Positions 8,227 to 14,238 of a DNA stretch of 14,238 nucleotides are shown in pieces. How positions within the stretch are numbered: the stretch's first letter is position 1; every line of letters begins with the position of its first letter. A program made the position numbers and the translations under genes. Origin of the DNA: Blastomyces gilchristii SLH14081 (Eukaryota > Ascomycota > Eurotiomycetes > Onygenales > Ajellomycetaceae); NCBI RefSeq assembly GCF_000003855.2, contig NW_003101643.1:247500-261737 (forward strand), given 5' to 3'. The notes beneath the pieces are model-generated. The model worked only from the letters and a program-made list of their open reading frames with translations, had not been told where the DNA came from and did not search any database.

Positions 8227-8454
8227 CTAATATTCTCTGATATCTATGTTTAGTTTCATCATGTAATGAGTGTAAACATCTTTTAAATCATTGAATTCTG
8301 CAAGAAGTTGAGGTTTTAATAAGAGAATACACTGAAGATTATGATATCTTACAACTGAAGATTTAATCATTGCATAGTAACATAGATCACTGTTTATCAA
8401 GGCTTTCATATTATACATGTTATTAATCACAGTAGATACAAGAATCACATTCAT
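8227..8454 (-). pseudogene. Retropepsin-type protease domain of the chromovirus
   Basis: This open segment of the pol frame contains the pattern MKALINSDL, which corresponds to the family's ALIDSG active-site motif with Asp changed to Asn and Gly to Asp. It is followed by a beta-rich stretch with KPQLLAEFNDL and TVKLNIDI-like spacing. The active site is therefore lost. The DSG type differs from the DTG-type site of the right-hand element at 13317, one sign that these are two lineages. Confidence 0.75.
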
Positions 8455-8522
8455 TGTTATTTTCTCTTCAAATTGTTGTCATCTGATCTCTTCAAGCTTC
8501 TGTTTACAAATTTGAACAGAAG

Positions 8523-9671
8523 CTAATCTTTTCCCTGTTTTATCAGAGCATTCTCATAGTTATCTTCTGAATCTTCTTTCAATGCAATGTGGTTGATGTG
8601 GACAGACACTGATTCATTCTTTGAGTGAGAAGGCACTAATCTTTCTCTTGAGTGAGAAGACACATAGGTCAATTGACAGTTGAAAGTAATGTGTTCTGAT
8701 CAGTTACAGTTGATGTATACTTCACATTGATATTAATCAGTGACTTTCTCAGAAGTGATCTCAGAGACTCAAAAGTCTGTTCAAACAGTGGAAACTCTTG
8801 CTTGTGTATAGATATTTGAATCTATTCAGTTCATAGCATCTGCATCATTGCTGTCACTCCTCAGTGCAGATGTATGAGTGGCTGGATTATTCCTTAATAC
8901 AGATGTGTGAGTGTAATGTCTTCTGTCACTATTCTGTATACTCTTGAGCTTGATAAGATGATTGTTCAATGTCTGAAGCTGTGTGCAGAAACCATCATAA
9001 GTCTGGTCTTTGTCTATGCTTATAAGAGTCTGTAAGAGTTTGAAAGTTAATGTCTTCTTGAGTATACTAATCTTTATTTAATTCTCTCAAGATTGATCAT
9101 CTGCTTCCAGAATCTTGATGTTGAAGTCAGAGGTGAATATTGTAAGAGAAGTGTGTCTCTGTCAGATGCTCTGTAATCAATCTAACACTTTCTGTTATAT
9201 AACAGTGTCTTGAAACAGAATATCAAGATGTTTGATGATGTTATCAGGTATTCATAACACTGATTCACATGCTTTCATTCATGAATGAAACTTCTGTTTC
9301 ATGCAATTCTTCAATCATTCATGAATATACTAATCTTGATTGATTATTGAATCAATGACATCTTCATCTACACTCAGTTTTGTAAGCATTTCCATTCTTC
9401 ATAATGAGTAGAGAGTGAGATCAGAAGTATTGAAATATGTAGAAGCATCTAAGCATTCTTTCAATACTTTTGTATTTAATTCTGTTGATATTGAAATTGT
9501 CTGTGCAGGGGTTTCTTATTGAGATAATTGTTGAATTTCTTTATATTAATGTTGTTGAGTTGCATGCATATCAGCTATTTATTATTGTTATAATTTGAAC
9601 ATTGCTCAGAGTCACTGTGGCACTGTATCTATACTCATGTTTGAGAGTTCTTTCATACTATTGTTAGACAT
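8523..9671 (-). pseudogene. Chromovirus gag (capsid and nucleocapsid)
   Basis: The minus-strand ATG at 9671 opens MSNNSMKELSNMSIDTVPQ followed by a Gln-rich N-terminal part. The same frame reaches a nucleocapsid zinc knuckle at about 8720-8670: YINCN-stop-SEHITFNC, a CCHC box whose first Cys is Tyr. The distance from start codon to knuckle is an exact multiple of three, so no net frameshift has occurred. A TAG at 8525-8523 may be the natural end, because pol begins in another frame at about the same place. Capsid homology is too degraded to describe residue by residue. Confidence 0.8.
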
Positions 9672-9997
9672 GATTATATCAATCATTAGATGTATGATAT
9701 CTGTGAAATCAGAAGAAGTGTAATTGTATGAATATTTTATATATCTATAGTATCAGAACTCTCAGGTCTTTCACTGATATTCTTTTTATAAGATCTTGTT
9801 CTCTTTGTAAGATCTTGTTACAGAGTCAGAGCAACTGGCAAGTAAGCTTCTATCTGAGAACTCAGTGTTCACTTAACTGTTTCTCTTTCTTACACATTGT
9901 CACATGTTCAGATATCTCTTGATAAATAATTGTTTCTAATGAGAAGATAATATGTGAATAATCATTTCTAATAAGCAGATGATGAATGTTTTTCTAG
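9672..9997 (-). other. Untranslated leader of the chromovirus
   Basis: These 326 bases lie between the 5' LTR and the gag start on the minus strand. The plus-strand open frame at 9728-9922 is incidental. I see no clear tRNA-complementary primer site next to the LTR. Packaging signals cannot be judged. Confidence 0.6.
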
Positions 9998-10305
9998 TGT
10001 AAGAGGTCTATACTGAATAGATCAGTATAATATATAGATCTTATATAATAAAGAGAAAAATGTTAGAGAAGAAAAAGAAAGAGAAAGTGTGAGAATCAGC
10101 AATCAAAGTGAATATTTATACACATATGTGATAATGTACACAGTGGAGCTTCGGGGCGGAAGAATCTATATGTGTTAGTGGCGGCCGAGGATCGGCAATC
10201 AAGAATGGCCGAGAATCGGAGTGTACATGTTCGAGAATGAAGCGGTTGAAATCTGTGGAGTGTAACAGAATAGTCTATATAATTGATCGGGCGCAGCCCG
10301 TCACA
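9998..10305 (-). repeat. 5' LTR of the chromovirus (right LTR)
   Basis: 308 bp, TGTAAGA...CGTCACA on the plus strand, TGTGACGGGCTGCGCCC...CTTACA on the element strand. It differs from the left LTR at 54 positions by hand alignment, all transitions. It keeps more CpG than the left LTR between 10151 and 10301 and fewer at its plus-strand left end. It should contain the element promoter and the transcription start, but no TATA box can be singled out in this AT-rich sequence. Confidence 0.95.
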
Positions 10306-10310
10306 GAATA
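10306..10310. repeat. Target-site duplication of the LTR retrotransposon, right copy
   Basis: GAATA, identical to 4527-4531. LINE sequence continues directly after it. Confidence 0.9.
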
Positions 10311-11300
10311 TACAACAAAAATAATAAAAAAAGTTTAAAAACTCTTTAAAAATCACATTTATTTAAAACAATGTGAATAGAAACTTAAATTATATTTATT
10401 CTTATCTTCAGATTGTATTTGAATAAAAAGTTGACTTTGTACTTCTTCAAGAATCAAACTTTGATACTGAGTAAAAGTATATCATTTCTCATTCAAGCTA
10501 TTACTACTTTCTTTCTGAAAAATCTGAGATAAAATTAAGAGTAGTGATTTATGAAAGAAAAAGATCAAGATATTAATTTAATCTGAGATTTGATATTATA
10601 TCTGACTCTGATATTCTAGTGAGTAATATTATAGATAAAGAGAATGAGTTTAATACTATTCAACTTATAAATATGTATAATCAAAAGTCATTGAAAGAAA
10701 ACAACAATACCTGAATAATTAACAGAGAATTTTTGAATATAACTCTCTTAAAAAACTCTATAATTATAGAAGACTTCAATGCACATCATCTCTGATAAAA
10801 CAGTAGGAGTAGATAAACTAGTTGAATGAACTTTTAAGCATTCAATAGATTTAGTTAATAAGTCTGATTAATAAATATTCTTTAGAAAAGACATGAAATA
10901 GAAATCTATTATAGATTTAACTTTTATATCATAAAATCTAATTGAAAAAAAACTTGTAAACTGATTTATTGATTTAAATGAAACCTTAGAATTGAATCAT
11001 GAGATCATTTAATTTGATATTGAACTGAGTGAAAAACAAAGAAGTGAAAATCCTCTTCTCTCTAATCAGTATAACTTTGAAAAAGCTGATTAAAAAGCAG
11101 TTGAAGAAAGAGTAAAACAGCTGAAATCTGAAAGCAGAGTGAGCTCTATTGAAATCAAAGTCAAGATATCTTAAATGAAATACTTAAGAATAGAGTAAAG
11201 CTGATTACATCTATTCTTCTAATAAGTATTGAAGAAAATATTTCAAAGAAAAAGTCTTCTAAGTATTTCTGTGGTTCGGAAGAATGTACAACTGTCGGAT
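10311..11300 (+). pseudogene. LINE ORF2 N-terminal part: EEP-type endonuclease, broken
   Basis: This is the continuation of the LINE whose ORF1 is at 2907-4531. Endonuclease landmarks are VIYERKRSRY near 10547, NEFNTIQLINMYNQKSL near 10645 (the INVYNP-type motif), EDFNAHHL at 10769-10792 (family GDFNAHHPWW with Gly to Glu and both Trp as stops), VDKLVE at 10809, FFRKDMK near 10880, IDLTFIS near 10915 (family SVLDLTFIS) and LNHEII near 10995. From 10544 to 10800 the frame is constant. It shifts once between 10780 and 10809, and again near 11160. The linker DILNEILKN...SKYF and a possible SEEC motif near 11279 suggest LINE sequence to about 11300, after which RT is missing. The enzyme would nick target DNA for primed reverse transcription. 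Confidence 0.85.
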
Positions 11301-11760
11301 AATAACGCGGCCGCTTCTGAACTTGCTTATGAATGTAAAGAAGCCATAGCAGCCATCAATTAATTTAGTATACAGTATATAAGAAGTCAGCATACACCTG
11401 TAATTGTACACTGACTCAAGCAACCTTTGAATCACATCTGATAGCATGTCTAAAAATCAGTGAGAAGTGCAGGCTTCTTTAGAGCATGATAATTCTGTCT
11501 ACAAAGTAATTCATAGTTATCATGCCAGTGTGGTCCTAAAAATACCTCAAAAGATAGTGTATAAAGAGCAGTGAGTGAAAGAGCATCTGATTAATACTGC
11601 TCTGCTTGTTGGAGAAAAACTTCACACTCAGATAAATGTCACATATGTGAATGAATGAGATGTGAGAAAAGGAATGAGAGTAGTGAACCAGATTCAAAGA
11701 AGACTGCTCTCTACTTAGAAGAATAAAAGAAAGGTGGTCACTACCGGAGTTGTATGATGA
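11264..11760. other. Less mutated island of unknown identity
   Basis: CpG (five between 11277 and 11314, one near 11758) and CC/GG reappear here after being nearly absent. A plus-strand frame reads AAASELAYECKEAIAAIN near 11310-11362, and another can be followed with only a few stops from the ATG at 11446 to about 11763. I recognise neither. The length without stops is not beyond chance. It may be the 5' LTR and leader of the element that starts at 11846, the rest of the LINE linker, or unrelated DNA. A second LTR copy is not in the window to test this. Confidence 0.4.
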
Positions 11761-11780
11761 TAACAGAAATCATATAATAA

Positions 11781-11812
11781 TATAGTGATATAATGATATA
11801 GTGATATAATAA
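11781..11812. repeat. 16-bp tandem repeat, two copies
   Basis: TATAGTGATATAATGA at 11781-11796 is followed by TATAGTGATATAATAA at 11797-11812. A short AT-rich duplication between the unidentified island and the gag start of the right-hand element. Confidence 0.7.
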
Positions 11813-11845
11813 TAGACATTGTACAATTAATAAGAAATCACTGAA

Positions 11846-13300
11846 ATGAATATCTTCTCTAGTTAATATGAACAACACTCTTCTCTGCTATCTGAATCAG
11901 AAGATATGCAGAATCTCTCAGAGAGTTTACTCAAAGCAGTAAGAAAAGCAGCTGAAATCACTGAATTAGAATTGAAGCTTCATACATGTATGAGAATTCT
12001 AAATGAAATCAAGGCCTTGTATATACAGTGGCAGACTGAGGCAGAAGTCAAACAACAATTAACATTCACTGCAGATCAAGTATTCACTATGAAGAGCTTC
12101 ACTGATGCAATTATCATCATTAATAAGAATAGAGAAAATCAGGTCTTAGATCTGCAGTGAGAGATTAAATGTTTATACAGATAGATAACTACACTGAATT
12201 TAAAGATCTTATTATGATTATTTATAATCTCTTCAGAAGTGTACACATTATCAGAGACTGCTGTGCAGAATGAGAATCTGAATATAAAATACATCAAGCT
12301 GAGAGATCTGCTGAAGCTACTAAGCTTTAATAATGACTGAAAAAATGATGCTGCAATCAGCTGGCTAAGTCAGATGTAATTATATTATCAGATTGAATAT
12401 AAACTTATAGACAGATAGTTAACAGAATTTTAATAAGTCTTAAAATCTGTTATATTTCTACATAGAAAAGTGAAGTTATTATAATAGCAGATGAAAAGAT
12501 AAATCTTACAGACTCAGAGTGATATTCATTCTCATAAATATGAAATGAGTTTTTCAAATGAATCTTGTATAACTTTGAGAAAGTGAATATATAAGACAAG
12601 TATTATAATCACTTCACTGAGTATAGATAAGTAAGTGATCTTATATTATACTTCATACACTTCAGTTTACACTATCTCATATTGAATAAAGATCTTTCAA
12701 TATCTTTCTATTTACAGATCTTCATTTGTAATCTTACACCTGAGTTAAGAGTGAAATGAAAATGCTTAATCTCATAATCAGATATAGTGAAGAAAGCAAA
12801 TAATATTCTCATTATACAGAAATAAGTGAGTTAATTATAACAGAAAATACTGCAATTGAGTATATCTTAACAGAGAACAGATAATCAGACTTCTATAACA
12901 TAAGTTATATATCTGAATATGATAAATCTAGATCTGAATGTTATCACTAAAGCACTGAATTCTCTGAGAAAGGAATTCTCTGAGTGAAAATCTTGATACT
13001 ATAAGTATTGAGCTTGCTTCAACTGCAGATATCAAAATCATAGTATAAAGAATTACACACAGTATGTGTAGTTAAGAAAAGCAAGAGAGTTAAAAAACTA
13101 GCAGAATCAGTGAGCTCAGAGACACTCACTGATATTCTATAAAAAGTCTTCAAAGTGAAAGAGATGTCTGTATTAAATGATTCTCTGAATTCTGTAAATA
13201 TCAAGAGAAAGCAGGCTTCTGACTGAGATGCAGACAAGAATGAAGTAGATACTCATCTCAATATCTTGAGACCTGAAATGTTAATATATAAAGAGCACTT
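11846..13300 (+). pseudogene. Gag of a second Ty3/Gypsy element, broken
   Basis: The ATG at 11846 (MNIFSS) is followed by a TAA at 11864 at a likely Gln codon, then an open helical, Gln/Glu-rich part (11906-12160). The same frame continues to about 12360. A frame change is needed between there and about 12480. The second frame then carries capsid-like sequence (YYNHFTEYR, LILYFIHFSLHYLI, ICNLTPELRVK near 12600-12755) and a zinc knuckle at 13015-13056, CFNCRYQNHSIKNY, whose final Cys is Tyr. The first third is less mutated than the rest. It lies directly upstream of a protease in a further frame. Sequence and protease type differ from the chromovirus at 4532-10305. Confidence 0.75.
13015..13056 (+). 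other. CCHC zinc knuckle in gag of the right-hand element
   Basis: The spacing is C-x2-C-x4-H-x4-Y, that is a retroviral-type CCHC box with the last Cys (TGC) changed to Tyr (TAC). It marks the nucleocapsid end of gag and fixes the strand and frame. Confidence 0.8.
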
Positions 13301-13316
13301 GAATAAGAATTAAGAG

Positions 13317-14238
13317 ATGACTGTAAAAGCATTAACAGATATAGAAGCTTCTATACAATATATTAATAATTATATAATTCAAAGACTGAAAGAGATCTGC
13401 TGAGTGAAGAATTCTCAATGTATAAGATTATCTGATAACTGATATTTAATATCATTTATAAGAGTAAGAGTTCTCTTGCACTTCAGAGAATGATCTTGCT
13501 ATATTTGAGTGTGAGAGCTACAGAACATGAAATATAATCTTATTCTCAGACTTAATTAATTTTAAAGATTCAATCAGCAGATTCAATGATATACATGTCA
13601 TATATAGTTGACTGATAAGAAGAAAACAGTTCATACAATTCTATTAACTGATATGAGAAGAACATTTCACATCTCTGATATAGAAGAATTAAATCTACTT
13701 ATATATTAATAAGTAAAGAGAACAATTCACAAGATCTCATCTGAAAGCATTCTGTATGTCATACAGAACTCAGAAGCAGAGAAAACTAAGATAAAGAATA
13801 TACAGAAGAACAAGTGTATAAAGAAGCTTCTAGAGAAGTATAAGAAGATCTTTTAAACAGATCTTTCATCAGAATTATTACCAGAATGAGGATTTATACA
13901 TGAGATTGACACAGAGAATGTGAAACCAGTCAATCAGAATGTGTATTCTCTATCACAAACATATCTTGAAGAACAGAAGCATCAGATTACAGATCTTCTA
14001 GAATATAATCTCATACAACTCTTATCAAGTATGTGAGGCTTTTCAGTTCTATTTATGAAAAAGATGAATGAGAAGTGACAAATGTGTATCAATTATCAAG
14101 CACTTAACAAACTTATAATCAAGAATGAATATTCACTGTTATAGATTCAATAACAGTTGAATATAGTTAAAAATATCTGATATCTATCAAAGATTAATCT
14201 TCTCTCAGAATACTGACAGATCTGTATAGATAAACTGT
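13317..14238 (+). pseudogene. Pol of the second Ty3/Gypsy element: protease and start of reverse transcriptase (runs off the window)
   Basis: The protease reads MTVKALTDIEASIQYINNYI at 13317-13376. The family active site DTGAS has become DIEAS at 13338-13352. In the same frame the RT entry region appears from about 13840: KYKKIF, SSELLPE-stop-GFIHEIDTENVKPVNQNVYSL near 13868-13960 (the HxIDxxxxxPVxxxPYxLS motif), LEEQKHQITDLLEYNLIQ near 13965. A T5 run at 14040-14044 breaks the frame before VLFMKKMNE. MCINYQALNKL follows, then SKINLLSEY near 14187, which is motif A with catalytic Asp now Asn (14196-14198). The rest of RT, RNase H and integrase lie beyond the window. It is dead as it stands. 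Confidence 0.88.

Larger units (their letters stand above)
4840..8558 (-). pseudogene. Chromovirus pol: protease, reverse transcriptase, RNase H, integrase, chromodomain; one frame, many stops
   Basis: A single minus-strand frame can be followed from about 8558 (open and pol-like before the first clear motif) to a TAA at 4842-4840 that abuts the 3' LTR. From the Met at 8454 this is 1,205 codons. The domains come in the order protease (8454-8227), RT (about 7870-6955), RNase H (6954 to about 6480), integrase (about 6120-5050) and chromodomain (5001 to about 4885). No frameshift is needed anywhere. All the damage is point substitution: TGA or TAA at Trp positions, TGA or TAA at Arg positions, TAA at Gln positions, and Asp/Cys/His changed to Asn/Tyr. 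The product would be a polyprotein that matures into the particle enzymes. Upstream it overlaps the end of gag in another frame. Confidence 0.92.
4532..10305 (-). mobile_element. Complete chromodomain Ty3/Gypsy LTR retrotransposon (chromovirus), hypermutated, inserted in a LINE
   Basis: The element spans 5,774 bp with two 308-bp LTRs in the same orientation, TG/CA ends and a 5-bp GAATA duplication. Read on the minus strand the order is 5' LTR, leader, gag (from 9671), protease, RT, RNase H, integrase, chromodomain, stop, polypurine tract, 3' LTR. The protease-RT-RNase H-integrase order and the C-terminal chromodomain place it among chromoviruses. The chromodomain would guide integration toward marked chromatin. 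It splits the LINE between ORF1 and the endonuclease. Many codons are now stops and key catalytic residues are changed, so it cannot move by its own proteins. A primer-binding site is not evident: the bases next to the 5' LTR on the minus strand start CTAGAAAAACATTC and do not begin with TGG, so either it is mutated or priming is of another type. Confidence 0.95.

Noticed and set aside
4840..8454. TGA could be read as Trp (a variant code, for example mitochondrial), which would open many frames
   Set aside because: Trp sites are also TAA, Arg sites are TGA or TAA, Gln sites are TAA, and catalytic residues are changed by the same transitions. LTR copies show the same changes in non-coding sequence. 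The tRNA-derived SINE and Ty3/Gypsy elements also indicate a nuclear genome.
10096..10356. Minus-strand open frame across the right LTR
   Set aside because: It runs through the LTR and its flank, is not conserved in the other LTR, and has no family motif.
11755..11845. Primer-binding site for the right-hand element, for example TGATAACAGA near 11757-11767
   Set aside because: It resembles a mutated TGG-type site only loosely, and the LTR edge that would have to precede it cannot be located.
13019..13237. Minus-strand open frame of 72 codons
   Set aside because: It is antisense to the gag zinc knuckle at 13015-13056, which is supported on the plus strand.
1..14238. A new multi-gene defence or metabolic system
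   Set aside because: All recognisable coding sequence belongs to decayed retroelements. Nothing suggests an intact operon, cluster or accessory system.

Overview
This window reads as a repeat-rich, AT-rich stretch of a fungal nuclear genome, probably a filamentous ascomycete. The host call is an inference from the element types: a LINE with ORF1 zinc knuckles, an EEP endonuclease and a terminal RNase H (Tad1/I-like), a chromodomain Ty3/Gypsy element, and heavy cytosine-deamination-type decay. I find no intact host protein gene. Every coding stretch I recognise is a broken transposable element, and most of the stops sit where the family has Trp, Arg or Gln.

Layout. 3-422: the RNase H tail of a LINE. 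About 345-505: a less mutated, GC-richer patch. 584-1295: two copies of a 163-bp tandem repeat. The second copy is split by a complete tRNA-headed SINE (838-1209) with 13-bp target-site duplications. About 1405-1768: a degenerate long inverted repeat that looks like a MITE. 1769-2712: AT-rich sequence without genes, holding a fold-back. 2713-2894: 53-bp tandem repeats leading into LINE ORF1 (2907-4531). 4532-10305: a complete 5,774-bp LTR retrotransposon on the minus strand with 308-bp LTRs and a 5-bp target duplication, inserted in the LINE. 10311 to about 11300: the LINE endonuclease resumes. About 11264-11760: a less mutated island I cannot identify. 11846-14238: gag, protease and the start of RT of a second, different Ty3/Gypsy element on the plus strand, running off the window.

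The likely history is nested. A Tad-like LINE was interrupted by the chromovirus, and its 3' half was replaced or interrupted by the second Ty3/Gypsy element. All of these were then hypermutated. The two chromovirus LTRs differ, in my hand alignment, at 54 of 308 positions. All 54 are transitions and there are no indels. Eight of the differences are reciprocal CA/TG pairs, as expected when one CpG is hit on opposite strands in the two copies. The mutated regions have almost no CG, CC or GG, but CA/TG and CT/AG remain abundant. Classical Neurospora-type RIP instead prefers CpA. This mutational signature is the most unusual thing in the window. The SINE, a GC-rich patch near its left edge and the 11.3-11.76 kb island are much less affected.

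No new multi-gene system is visible. The interest lies in the mutation pattern, the nested insertions, the SINE with a built-in empty-site control, and a chromovirus pol frame of about 1,200 codons without a single frameshift despite dozens of stops.
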